A stretch of DNA of 58,937 bases from Circinella minor. Its lineage: Eukaryota > Mucoromycota > Mucoromycetes > Mucorales > Lichtheimiaceae. The notes beneath the pieces were generated by a model. The model was not told the origin of the DNA, searched no databases, and saw nothing but the letters and a program-made list of their open reading frames with translations. Made by a program: the position numbers and the translations under genes. The stretch is taken from the NCBI GenBank assembly GCA_016758965.1, contig JAEPRB010000241.1, forward strand, positions 1-58,937, in the 5' to 3' direction. Position 1 is the first letter of the stretch. Every line of letters starts with the position of its first letter. This document shows, piece by piece, positions 24,536 through 36,457 of this stretch.

Positions 24536-24781
24536 ATTTATTCTATTTATTCTTTTTTCGGTGCAGTACTGTAACAAAAATTCGAGATAAGCAGCAAAAA
24601 GATATAATGCAGGAGAAAAAAAAATGGTGAATCTTTGTCGTCACCAGTGACTGCAAATTTGGGTCTGGAATTTTTAGATTCCTATCTCCATTTTCTAATA
24701 AACAGATATTAGTGGAAGAAAGAGAAAAAAGTTGTCCAGTGTACGAACACCTTAACCCTCCCCCACTCCTATACATAAATC
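24536..24781. promoter_or_regulatory. Bidirectional promoter region
   Basis: The 246 bases between two divergent start codons (78-residue protein on the minus strand and NDUFB9-like gene on the plus strand) must serve both genes. No specific element was identified with confidence. Confidence 0.5.
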
Positions 24782-25297
24782 ATGTCAGTCGCTAACACGT
24801 TCCAAAACGCACATCGACTTCACGTTCAATCTTTGTATAAGCGTTCTCTCAAGTTATCTCTTGACTGGACCATTCAACGTGATTTGTGGCGTCAACAAGC
24901 ATTGCACATTCGTGCTCAATTTGAAGCAAACAAGCATGTCACCAACCCTAAAGAACTTCAACTTTTGTTGAAGAATACTGAAAAGGAACTTCAAGAATGG
25001 GCTCACCCTGATCCTTACAAATGTAAGAAATATAAATTTAAACACAATGATTTCTGCTTTAGAATGTATATATACACAGGTATGATAAATAAAAAAGAAA
25101 AATACTAATCAATTATTTATTATTAATAGTGGCCATGGGTCCCGAAGGTACCAAATGGGAACGCAACCTTCCTCCTCTCATGGTAAGTTTCATCAAAGAT
25201 AACTCAACAATGAATTTTTATGTATATGTATTAATATGAGGAAATTTTTTTAACATCACTATGATATATTTATATATAGCCCGAATCACACCATTAG
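24782..25297 (+). CDS. Complex I LYR subunit (NDUFB9/B22-like)
   Basis: Three exons (24782..25022, 25130..25182, 25280..25297) give 103 residues. NDUFB9/B22 is an accessory subunit of mitochondrial NADH:ubiquinone oxidoreductase with an LYR fold that docks an acyl carrier protein. The sequence has AHRLHVQSLYKRSLKLSLDW (an LYK variant of the LYR motif), RDLWRQQALHIRAQFEANKHVT, a central linker, EWAHPDPYK and then GPEGTKWERNLPP, matching the family's HP-x-PY ... P-x-GT-x-x-ERN region. The last exon encodes only PESHH before the stop. A further ORF read past exon 1 would lose the conserved C-terminus, which confirms the intron. Presence of this gene implies a working complex I in the organism. 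Confidence 0.9.
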
Positions 25298-28200
25298 ACA
25301 TCAACATATCAACACGTATAAAAGACTTTCACTCGATAATAATAATAATAAAACGCCTTTCTGTTTGTTTTTTTTTCTTGTTCAATGGAAGAGAACCTGT
25401 AACTACTGTTTATATTTACATTCTACGGAAACATCATAATTTAATTAGGAGAAAGTATGATACAGAATTCTGGGACGGAAAGGATTAATTATAACGATAA
25501 AAATCGCAATGATTGGGTCTATCGTCATGTATTAGTACTAAGGAACCTTACACGAAATAAAGAAAATAACAACAGTGAGTGAATTGGATGGAAAGGATAG
25601 TCTTCATTTGGAAGATTCATATTCTTAACATGGTACGCTAACAGGTTGAATTTATCTTGATTTACGGGTATCGATAATTTTTTACTGCTTGTGATTAAGA
25701 AAGTATAGTCAAAACAGCAACCGCTATATACAGAGCTTTTAAATGGTTAAAGTGGTAGTGAAAAAAAAAAGCATCCTGTAACTGCTATGTTTTTGTAAAT
25801 GTGTAAAATAAAACAACATCGACTAGTCAATTATTGTTAGTTTGTACATAAACGATTATTAGATAATATTAAATTAAACAGAAAAAAAAAAGTACTGCAA
25901 TAAGCAAGGGAATGTAGTGAAACTTCCTACTTACTATTATTAAGAATCCATGAAAAAAATGTTTTGAGAAATGGAGTTTTGCAAACATCAAAGGTGGACA
26001 AGCAACTATTTAGTCCTATTTTCCACTTCAATATTGAATTGTTTACATCAAAGGATTGTGATTCTTCAAGAAGCGCTAAAAGAAGTTTGACTAAAATAAG
26101 CGTTAAAATTCTTTACCGATATATTAGTTCATACGATATTTATAATGGTATTTGTGCTGTATATTATAAGATGGTTCGTATTAAGGAGTGATATATTGCT
26201 ATTTATTCTCGCCTTACCACATATACAAACTATTCCTAGGGGCTTTGCATTATTTACATTACCAGTGACAATTTCCCTATATATTGTGATTATAATTTCA
26301 ATTAGATATTACTATACACAAAGAGGTTAAAAGGTAATTTGACACGTTTCCCTATATATGTTACTTCATATTCTTTTTTTGGGATGAATAAAGAGATTGT
26401 AACTCTTTATCTCCTGCTTATTTACACAAAAATACACACACACATATATATATATACGTATACCTCAAAAACTATAAAAAAAATTATGTGAACCCTCTCT
26501 TTTTCCTTGTTGCCTGTTTACTTCATTAAATATATATTTATTTAGTTTATATATAGATAAAATAGACTAAATAATAATAGTAACTACGCATTTATTGAAA
26601 TTATTCTGTATGTGATACGTATACTTATAACTATTAATTCACTGTATTTTTATGTATGTTCTTACATATTTATAGTATTTATTATGGTCTACGTAATATT
26701 TTATTTCCAATTTGATGCACACTTTATTAATCAATGTATATAAGTATCCTTACTATTATTATAGTAATAGTACGTAGTCAAATAAATGCCTATCTTTTTG
26801 GTCTTGATCCATCGACTTATTTATACCTTTTTTCCCAGAGACTTCTTAGGAAAAAACCATTATTACGATTGTAGAACTTAATGACATTGTATATTTAGCA
26901 ACGGACAAAATGTTAAAAGTAATATTACTAGCAACAATATCAAGTTCAATTTTTAGCTAATCCGCGGCTACGATCAGACCTTTAAATAATATTCAAAAGT
27001 GGTGCTATAACAAAAAGGCATATCATGCTATTATATCAATACTTCCATTCTTATTTATTTACATGGTCAACTTTCCCAATTGCCAGTAATTATTATTAAC
27101 TTGAATAAAAATGACTGACAATAAAAGAGATTATCGGTTCGCTTATTACATGCCAGCCAAGTAAGAAGTCATTCCAAGCTTTTTGTTTGAAGTTTTTAAA
27201 CCAGAGACTTGAAATTTTGATTAACAAGATAGTGTTTCATTGGTAATAAGGTTTAATGCGCCTTTTTACCTAGTAGTCGAAAGTTTAACATAATCCTGTA
27301 ATACTGTGGCCAGCAGAATAAAAATAGAAGCTCATGATAAATTCTTACCCCACCAAATTAAACAGGTTTACCCTTGTTTAATGATCTATATTAAACAAGT
27401 TTGTGTCACAAACATCAATTACACAACCATGTGCCTAATGTGGCGCAATCAGAACATATTTAATTTGATTGGCTTGATTTCAGGCTCTTACAATATTATG
27501 TACGTCTTGCTCGGGTTAAGTAATCTTGAATTAATAAGTTGATGTTTCAAAGACTGCTAATAAACATTAAACAATTCTCAAAATAATGATAACAATAATA
27601 TAATAATAATAATCCAATTTTGACAATTTGGTTCTATCATTGTTATAATAAAAATTATGGTATAACTCTTTTGAAAGTTAAAATGAATGATTAAAAATCT
27701 AATAGATGTAAGCTTTTTTTTTTCTCTAATTCGTTACACTTATCAATTTTTCCGTTACTTTATTTTATAACATATAAATATAAATTGGTACAGGCTACTT
27801 TGAGATCTTTGTATTACAGTTGCATTTCCTTTATTAAAAGAGATATTTATAAATAGTGGTATAACACAACTACATGTACATATTATCAACGAGAAGAAAA
27901 ATAAAGAAGAGCAAGCTTTTTATTAGTAGCCGGAATTAATGTATTGCAGTAATGTATGTTTGTCTGACAGGATAAACAGTTCTAGGAAAGATTTAAAAAG
28001 TTGATTAAAAAGCTTGTGAATATTTTCTAAACTGTTGAAAAAAGCTTCAACCGCAGCAAGTTACATGAAAAATATTAAAAGATAAACTTGAAAGTGGTTT
28101 TCTGACATCAAGGTTAATACATAAATATGGAGTATTAGTTAATTTATAATGAACTTTGTATATTAAGAGGGAACCCTAACATCAAGGAACATAGCTTTTC

Positions 28201-28831
28201 TAGTGCTGTTGTTTTAGGCGAATTATTACTCAATGAGTATCTTTTCTTTAAAAAAAGGGGATTGATAACAATATATGTATGTTATATATATTTAACTACT
28301 GACATTGTATTATAAACATCCTACGTATAGAACTTTTTGAGTAAACAGTTAGTAACACTTTATTTCCTCTCTTTACTGTGTTACTTTTATCAAACAACTC
28401 CGAAGAGGCTGCGCACTCTATTGCACTTCAACGATTTTTACAATGACAGCTACCACTCCATTCTGGTGTAAAATGTAAAGCTTACTATAGTAGAAGAAGT
28501 CGGAAGGTAATATACCACGTTCTTTATCATATGCCGATTCATATTTTTTCTGTTTTTTCTTTGAGCAAGTAGTTGTCTTGCAAATACCAGTCTTTGTGTT
28601 AAATTTTCCAAAAAAGAAAAAAAAACACTTTATTTCAGAAACTATAAAAAGAAAAGAAAATAGACGCGACCTTTTTGTTTCTTTTTATTTTATACAGTAT
28701 TTACATACTATTCTCAACGTAAGTAGAAAATCCTTTTTTTATTATCTATCAAAATTAGTCATGAATGCTATTAAGTAATTATAATATTTCTAATTTTCAA
28801 TGCGCTTCTTTCTTATTCACTCTATAATAGG
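25298..28831. other. 3.5-kb gene desert
   Basis: AT-rich sequence with no supported gene on either strand. The longest frames are under 80 codons with no domain, leader or splice context. It contains a CA/TA microsatellite at about 26,430-26,460 and scattered ATT repeats. Confidence 0.55.
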
Positions 28832-29284
28832 ATGGTTCAACTTTCTATAAAGACTCTTATTACTCTGACCATTTTCGCTGCCACTACTCAGGCCTACGTT
28901 CAATACGACGGATGTCCTAAAAGCAAATCACCTCGCGCCACTTGTGATAACTACGTTGACTGTTGTGCTACAGAATTCTGTGATAATGGTACTTGTGCTC
29001 CGAAGGATTACTATGGCTGTAGTGCCACACAAAATGCCGGTAGCATCTGTGACGGAAACGATGAATGTTGTGGGAATGAACAATGTAACTTTTACATGGA
29101 TGAATCTGAAACTGGCGTTTGTGAGCTTAAAAAAGCTTGGACTGGGTGTAAGGAAGGACAACACTCTGGTAACATATGTGACGGAAATGATGACTGCTGT
29201 GATGATGAAAGATGTAATTTTTATATGGAAGTCTCTGAGACTGGTATTTGTGAGCCCAAAAACATCACCATGACTACCCAATAA
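28832..29284 (+). CDS. Secreted protein with three knottin-like cysteine modules
   Basis: An intact single-exon frame of 150 residues. Residues 1-21 are a signal peptide ending ATTQA. The mature chain contains exactly three modules of six cysteines: 28, 38, 44, 45, 50, 55; 63, 73, 79, 80, 85, 97; and 106, 116, 122, 123, 128, 140. Each follows C-x9-C-x5-CC-x4-C-x(4 or 11)-C, the spacing of inhibitor cystine-knot (knottin) folds. Modules 2 and 3 are very alike (shared ICDGND-[ED]-CC and CNFYM motifs), implying a recent internal duplication; module 1 is diverged and shorter in the last loop. Asn/Asp-rich loops make the protein acidic. The family is not recognised, and knottins have many roles (inhibitors, defence, signalling), so no function is assigned. 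Confidence 0.8.
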   Translation: MVQLSIKTLITLTIFAATTQAYVQYDGCPKSKSPRATCDNYVDCCATEFCDNGTCAPKDYYGCSATQNAGSICDGNDECCGNEQCNFYMDESETGVCELKKAWTGCKEGQHSGNICDGNDDCCDDERCNFYMEVSETGICEPKNITMTTQ

Positions 29285-30423
29285 ATTCGTCACCTTGTAG
29301 ACAATTCCTGATATAACAGTAATATAATAATAAACAGAATAATTAAAAAAGTAAAATAATAAAGTTACATTATTACGTATACCACATAACTATTTATAAA
29401 ATATTCATATAACGCACGATAATTAAATTGATATAATTATGAAGTAATAGTAATACTATAATAATAGTAGCCGTCAACTTAAATGCTACCACCATCTCTT
29501 CAATCCAAACTTTTTTGTTCGATTTCTCTGGAAAGGAACCATAACTACGGTCCCAAGTTTTTGTGGCAATTTATATTTAGTAATACGCACGAGTTTAGTC
29601 GGCTGATATACTAAAAATATTCTCGTCATGGCGTCCGTGATGATTTATTTAGCGCAATACCTTCTTAACCATTCCTTCAAACATATGTTTGCTGTTGTTA
29701 TTATTACTGCTATTTTATGAGTATTATCATTGTAATTCACAGAGATATATAAAAGTGTAGTGGTATATAACCAGTGAAAAAAGGTGCGAAAAAATACAGG
29801 TGAGCAAAGGAGTTCGATGTTAAAATATCGAATAAAGTTTGTAGACAAACTCGTCTTGCTGCGTTTTATAGTTGCAGTTAAAGAAACGTAAATACATATT
29901 TTATAATTGAAATTTTAAGGATATAGAGACAAATGTTCATGGCCATGTTCAACGGTTGTCATAATATTAGCAAAACAAAAAAAAAGATCATGACATATTT
30001 GCTTTAATGGCTAGTCTATTCATCTATAAAGTTTTTTATATTGTTCCTGAAAAAAAAGAGGAGCGTAAGATCGTGAACTAAAGCATACTCCTTTAAAAAA
30101 ACATTGTATTACAATAAAGCATTTGAATTTTTATTTTTATTGAGCAATCGTAATTCAAAAATTTATAATGTATTATATATATATATACGCAAAGACAAAA
30201 ACTGTATTAAAAAATATGACTAATAAATAATAATAACAGTAATAATAATATTAATACTGCTATTATTATGATTAATCATATTATAAAAAGAAGAAAGTAT
30301 ATAATGATAGAAAAGTTAAATAGAATGATTTCTTTCGGGGGTATGAAAATGAGGAGTAAAAATAAGTATTGGGAGGGAAGGAGGGCCAGTAATGGGGAGT
30401 GTAAAGATAAAGAGTGGAAATAT
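29285..30423. other. Intergenic region
   Basis: About 1.1 kb of AT-rich DNA separating two convergent secreted-protein genes. No gene, RNA or repeat beyond short ATT/TA tracts was recognised. Confidence 0.55.
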
Positions 30424-31544
30424 CTATTGTTTAATGCCACGAACCATGTTTCTTTTTTGTTGGCGTCTTTGAAGAAGACGACTTGCCACTGTAAGTGGTT
30501 GTGGAGTAGCTGTTAATGATTGTTGTTCTGAATCGTAATTATTACTGCTGCTACTCCCTGTTACTGGCTGTTGCTGGTCAGATGATCCTCCAGGAGTATA
30601 ACCAACGTTGTTGTTGTTATTAACTCCAGTAGTCTTTTGATTGTCCTGTTTTTCCACGATAGAAAATGTTCTGCTTCGTTTCAAATCATCTTGGTCTCCC
30701 GAATCGCCAACTGGGGTGCTATTTATTTTATCGACTTGTTGTTCCTCCATTTGAACATGGTATTCACCAGGTGCAAGATTATCAACGATCCACACAAAGC
30801 TAAAATCACTATTATCATCCTTGAGATTAGATCCATAAAATGTATCAAGGTTCTTTACAAATGATGTGCTAAATTATAAATAAAAAATGTTTTATATTGT
30901 TAGTCATTTTGTTTATTTCAGTTACATATAGATGTGCTATTGTAACTTACTTTGCATTATCATCATTGTCGTCGTTGTCGTTGTCGTCGTTGTCGTTGTC
31001 GTCATTGTCGTTGTCGTCGTCGTTGTCATTGTCATTGTCATCGTTATTGTCATCATCGTCATCATCATCATCATTATCATCATTATCATTATCATTATCA
31101 TCGTCGTCGTCATTATCGTCATTATCGTCATTATCATCATTGTCGTCATCGTCATTGTCGTCATCGTCGTCATCATTATCATTATCATCCGAAGATGATT
31201 TACCTAACAAGCCACCACCGCTGGAAGTAGTTGATTTTTTTTGTGAAGTACTTTCCACAGCATCATGCCGATACAACTTCGCAAAAGTGACTTTATCCTT
31301 ATCATTGTTGAGCTTATCTAACGTAAAAACAACCTTTGCTCCAGGAGAGAAAACAGACCCAGCGGCGGGTGTATTAAAATATTCTGTATCAGCCCATGCA
31401 GCAGGTACCATCATAGAGGCAGCGAGAAGAAATGAGGCACAAGCGGATAACTATAGAATTATAATAAGACTTTTAATTATAACAACACCTATCTCTTAAC
31501 ATATTTCGGTCTTCCATGTTGTTTTATTATTCTCTAACCTTCAT
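30424..31544 (-). CDS. Secreted Kre9/Knh1-like protein with Asp/Asn insertion
   Basis: Three minus-strand exons (31539..31544, 30951..31450, 30424..30868) give 316 residues. A signal peptide of about 22 residues (MKLSACASFLLAASMMVPAAWA) precedes a beta-rich domain: EYFNTPAAGSVFSPGAKVVF, then FAKLYRHD, and after the insertion DFSFVWIVDNLAPGEYHVQM. The G-x-V-F-x-P-G and ... W-x-V ... L-x-P-G-x-Y pattern is that of the Kre9/Knh1-like N-terminal domain found in fungal cell-wall and GPI-anchored proteins. Between the two halves lies a ~78-residue stretch of only Asp and Asn (residues ~90-167). The tail is Ser/Gln/Asn-rich and ends basic (RRQQKRN...), with no GPI-anchor helix, so it is probably soluble or wall-bound. 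The 6-base first exon (ATGAAG) uses a weak GTTAGA donor and is inferred from the signal peptide it completes. Confidence 0.72.
30955..31188 (-). repeat. Degenerate GAT/GAC/AAT/AAC trinucleotide tract (poly-Asp/Asn)
   Basis: About 234 bases in which almost every sense codon is Asp or Asn, seen on the plus strand as mixed ATC/GTC/ATT/GTT triplets. All six frames are open or nearly so, a consequence of the repeat. It lies at the 3' end of exon 2 of the Kre9-like gene, immediately before the GTAAGT donor. Confidence 0.9.
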
Positions 31545-34500
31545 AATTATTCTTTTTATATGTAGTAATTGATGTATCAAAAAATTAAAAAGAGAATTAA
31601 ATGAAGAAAAAAAGAAAGCAATATAAAAGAATAAATGTTCCTTATTTATTTACTAAGCAATAATATAATTGTTATTGCTGTGTGTAAGATTTCTCCCTAT
31701 CTCTCTCTCTCGGGTTCTTATGGAAAAGAAAAAGAAAATACTCCTCGATTCCATCCCTATTTTTTTTTCCGAAAAGCATTCTCCCCTTCGTGTGATAAAC
31801 ATACTCCCTACACCATCACTAATACTATTATATTCATTGGAGATACAAAGCAACGGGTAGTGGCGCAAGTAGTTCGTAATAAAGCAAATGAAAAACTGCA
31901 TTTATTGCACATGTTTCAAACGTCCACCCCCAAGTAATGAGCTGTGTTGTCACACATTTGCAATATTTAATAAAATTAAGATTAGAAAAACCTACCAATA
32001 TACCTATATCTATACTTGAAGTTATATAAGCACTCGTAAGCTGAATATTATAACAGCAATAGTAGCATAATATATAAATATATTACAAAAAAAAAGAAGA
32101 AACATCAAGTGTTATAATAATAATTTATCTAAGATGTAGAGATGGTGAATAAAAAGAAGCAAGATTACAGAGATCCTTCTGGATAGTATGATATATATAA
32201 AAAAAAGAGAAAGGAGAGGAATGTACGTACTCGATTTTATAACATACGTACAAAAAAAAAGTTAAAATACTTACTAAACTTTTATTACTTTTACATATTA
32301 TAAATATGTACACGTGAATTATACACTTTAACGAAAATAAATGGTTTTCGTCGAAGAAATATATATTCCAGAAATAATCATTTAAATCTACATTATTAAC
32401 TAAAAAAAACACTCTTTTTTCCACACTAACACTAATAAAAGGATCGGCAATGGATTTCTTATAAAAGGGGATATTCCTAAAAAGTGCAATTTTTTGTTAC
32501 AACTCCTCATTTGCTCAATCATCATTTCCTATTACATAATAATACACTGCCATATAACAATGGGATATGATGCTTCCATCTATCTCTTTTTTTTTTCTGT
32601 AAAAAAAAGTAAAGTAAAAAGATAATATGTATAAACTTCGAGCTATTCTGTTATCCAAACTAACTAGGAAGTGTGATGAATGCTCTTGTAGTTGTGATAA
32701 AAAAAATATAGTTAAGTAACAAGCTACTATCGTCACGGTATTAAAATTTGAAAGAGACCCTGATTACTGGAAAAATATAAATAAGTTTGGCAGCATAAAT
32801 AAACTTAATTTCACCAGACAAAAAACTCGGCTTTTTTCCTATTTTCCTTTTTTTTCTGTATTTATTAAAGATTCAAAATTCCTATTCTTATTCCATATTA
32901 TTTGGTTGAAAATATATGCTTACATTTATTCTCATTACAGTACGTTGATATTTGGGTCGCTGATTTTTTAGCTAGACCTAACTATCTTCGCTCCCGATTT
33001 TTAGTCAGCCCATTATAACGATTAAACATGATAATGGGTGTGAGCGAGCGAAACAGAAAGAAAAAAAAGGACAATGCACCTTTAAATACATGGGATCCTA
33101 GAAAAGTGTCAAGAATATTATTATCAACCTTTATTGAAAAACGTTTTATCTATTCATAACAAAAGCATATTAAATTATAGTATACAAAATGGAGGCTTGT
33201 TTATGATCATTTTAAGTTTAATTATTTACTTTATCAGACTATACCATTGGGACCAAGCTTGATGTGTTGCTTTCTACGTACTATATATTTTTTTTACAAT
33301 ATATTTTTTAATAATGGTAATTATTTTTGAATATATATATACATTCAGATTATCAGATGATGACTGCTGAAGGGGGCCATGATAATATGAGGGAGTATAC
33401 TACAATAATTTCCTGACAAAGCCTTCATATACATTTTCAAGCGGTTTCTCCTTCATTCAATATAACTTTTTAATCCCCTGAATTTGTTAGATATCTCGTT
33501 CAAAAAAGAAATTAAAGCATTCTAGAATCAATAAATTTGATAAAGTAGTTTTGGTATATATTATCATATCACATAATTAACAATTAAAATTCTGTCTAGA
33601 AAAATACGTATGCACTGTGTATGTGTGAATTAAATAAAAAAAGTTATATTAGACTATCTAAAACAAGCAGATCCAGATATAATTAAGGTTTCGCTATTGT
33701 GTTTTATTATGGATGGCTTCACTGTATATTCTTTCTTTTATCTTTCTCCTAAGAACTAAAATTAAAACACGTCTCCTTAGGCAACATTATTAAAATGATA
33801 CTCACCAAGCTAACTTTATTTTTTTCTCCATCTGTCACCATGTTTAATATTCTCTTTTATCTTTATGTTTTTGGTCATAACTCAAACCAATATATTACGC
33901 ATCATGAATGCCATCATCGATGTATAATTCTTTATGAAATAACAACAAGACTTCTCACCTTGTTACTCCCCTTTCCTATATTTTTTATTGATATCTTCAC
34001 ATATATAAAAAGAGCAACTTTTCGAAAAAAGAAAAAAAAAACAAGGATTTTCTTCCTTTGGTATGGGGCAATTATTATTTATTTATCTAGCAAGATTAGA
34101 CAATCAAGTTTTGATAAGCATTTTTTTTATGAAATTCAGTCTTATTCAACCACGTTTCTTCTTAAATCGCGCTTTTCAGATTCAAATTATTGTTACCCTT
34201 CTACAAAAAGTGGAATAGGCAGTAAAGAGGGTAATAATACAGTACTGATGATTATAAGAGTTAGAAGAATATCATCGTCCTAAGGCCTTCAAACCGTGCC
34301 TCCTAAATTATCAATAATATTAATCAAATGATCGAAATAATTGTGTGGCTTCATCATTATGCACACAAATAGATTGATGAAATGTTTAAACATTAAAACA
34401 ATGTTAAAAAGATATAATAAAAATAATATATAGACAGCTCAAAGTACCGTACTAAATGATGACATTGAAACTTCACTCGAGACATTTGAAATTACCGTCA

Positions 34501-35120
34501 CTAAGAATATAAGCAAAAGATGATACTTAGCAACAAAGCGAGCGGTATAAAAATTATAGCAAGTCGCTTCTACTGGATTCTATATGCCAACTCATGATTT
34601 ATTTTCGAAGAATACAAGTTATTTACAACCCAGTAGCAGAAGTTAAGTAATTAAAATTCAGCGAGGAACAAAGGAAAATTCTAGTAGTATCTATTCCCCT
34701 TATTAACTCTTTGATTAGTTTAATAATAATAAAATCATTGATTCTTAAACATAATTTATTGTCTTAAACTTATTATTGCTACCGTTTCGTTATGAAAAGA
34801 AAAATATTGGTGCCTACTAATACTAATAGTAACACCAATTTTTTATCGATTTTAGTAAAAACAAATAATTTCTGGTACCTTTTAACTTAAATGGTTTAGT
34901 TTCATTTATTTTACGTCAATGCAACGTCAATACAAGGGGGAGAAAAAAAAGAAGATATTTTATACACTATACTATACTACAAAAAAACATTTACATAATA
35001 ATTACAATGGTTTTGTTGCTGTGACAAAAAAAAAAGAAAAAGACTATAATAATAATATAATACAAATAAAAGATATGAAAGAAGAATACAGAAAGAGGAA
35101 ATCGTTATTATTATTAGTAT
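31545..35120. other. 3.6-kb gene-poor region
   Basis: AT-rich. The only long frame, 33795-34283 (plus, 162 codons), is hydrophobic/Ile-Phe-Lys rich, typical of chance frames in AT-rich DNA, and has no recognised domain. Nothing else was supported. Confidence 0.45.
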
Positions 35121-36017
35121 TCAAATAGCATGAGCACGACTGGGTCTTTGAAATGATTCTTGAACAGGTAAACTATTTTGACGAAACAAGTTAACTTGCA
35201 TTCGAGGTCGAGGACTTTCTGGACGATGAGAACGAATCACTGGTTTTTGACGAAATTGACCAAATCCTTGAATAGCTTCATACTCATCAGAAGTGACATC
35301 GACGGCCATGTCATGTACATTTTCTTCTGTTTGATTGCTATCACGATTAGACCAATGTTCAATGGGTGTTTGTAGATCAATGGCAGACAATCGTCGTCTT
35401 TTTGGTACCCATTCACCTTGATGCCAATTAGGTTCAGTCATTACTCGTGGATCGTTAAAATATTCAAAAGAAGTATTTCCACTTATACCGCCAAAATATT
35501 CTTGTTCATGAGGTTCATGTTGTGGTAAAGGAGGAGAAGGAACTGCGACAGCTTGATGTATCTGTTGTTGCTGTTGTTTTTGTGAAAATGATGGTAATGA
35601 AATTGGTGGAGGTAACGTACGGGTTTGGATCATAGAAGATCTCCTTTGTCGTTGCTGTTGTGGTTGTGGTTGTAGTTGTGGCTCTTGTGATGTTTGACCA
35701 CGAATATTGTCCTGTTCACGTTCACGTTCATGAGTACGTGTATGCTGCATCATATTATCATAACGACTAAACATCCTTTCACATCCTGGAACAATACATT
35801 TGAATGGTTTCTATAATAGTAATAATAATAATAATAAAGTTCATTAGTTTACTACGTTAAATTACTATATATAATGTACTACTTATATCTATATACTTAC
35901 TTCTCCTGTATGTTTACGCTCATGACGAGCAAGATGTTCACTTCGAGTGAATACCATATTACAATCACCATGACCAGTACATTTGAACAGTTTGGGACCT
36001 GAAGTTTTACGAGGCAT
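35121..36017 (-). CDS. C2H2 zinc-finger transcription factor
   Basis: Two minus-strand exons (35901..36017 and 35810..35121) give 268 residues. Two adjacent N-terminal zinc fingers: Cys13, Cys19, His32, His36 (C-x5-C-x12-H-x3-H, helix [14 protein letters not shown]) and Cys44, Cys49, His62, His66 (C-x4-C-x12-H-x3-H, helix [14 protein letters not shown]), joined by the consensus linker TGEKPFK. The intron falls exactly in that linker, between Glu and Lys. The pair resembles fungal Usv1/Rgm1/Msn2-type regulators that bind short G-rich or C-rich sites; the target cannot be read from sequence. The rest is Gln/Pro-rich and Ser-rich, presumably a regulatory domain, including a [10 protein letters not shown] basic patch that may serve as a nuclear localisation signal. 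Located 440 bases downstream of the kinesin gene, same strand. Confidence 0.88.
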
Positions 36018-36457
36018 TGTTATATGTTATATGATACAAAATTTACAATATACAAAAACTAATGAGAGAGCAAAAAAAAAAAAAGTGAATAAAAAAAAGA
36101 ATGAATAGAATCGAAAAGAAAAATGGTTGGGTTTTTATATATCAGGGGACCCTGATTTTAAATATTAAAAAATCCCTCCAACGCGCATGCATGATTTTCT
36201 TTTTGAACTCGGATGTTTCAAATTGAAACAACTTTTTTTTTTTTGTTCTAGGATAGAAAATTTCTTTCAGGAATAAAAAGTCAGAAAAAAACTTGCTTCG
36301 GATAAAATATATAGTTTTTTTTTTATTATTGTGAATAATAAGTGCTTGGCGGGGGCGGAAAGAAAAAGTAGATAATACATAATATAAATACAGCAACACT
36401 AATAATAATAATGATAATAAATATGTATAATAAAATAAATAATTCTTTTGATTTTTT
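36018..36457. other. Spacer between kinesin and zinc-finger genes
   Basis: About 440 bases: the 3' end of the kinesin gene and the promoter of the zinc-finger gene. A/T homopolymers; no separate gene. Confidence 0.55.

Noticed and set aside
30932..31230. Several overlapping open frames on both strands (poly-Val/Ile, poly-Met/Thr, His/Arg-rich, poly-Ser/Leu)
   Set aside because: All are products of the Asp/Asn-encoding trinucleotide tract; only the minus-strand Asp/Asn frame joins a signal peptide and conserved domain.
33795..34283. 162-codon plus-strand frame
   Set aside because: Ile/Phe/Tyr/Lys-rich composition typical of random AT-rich DNA, no domain, no leader or splice context; kept as a possibility only.
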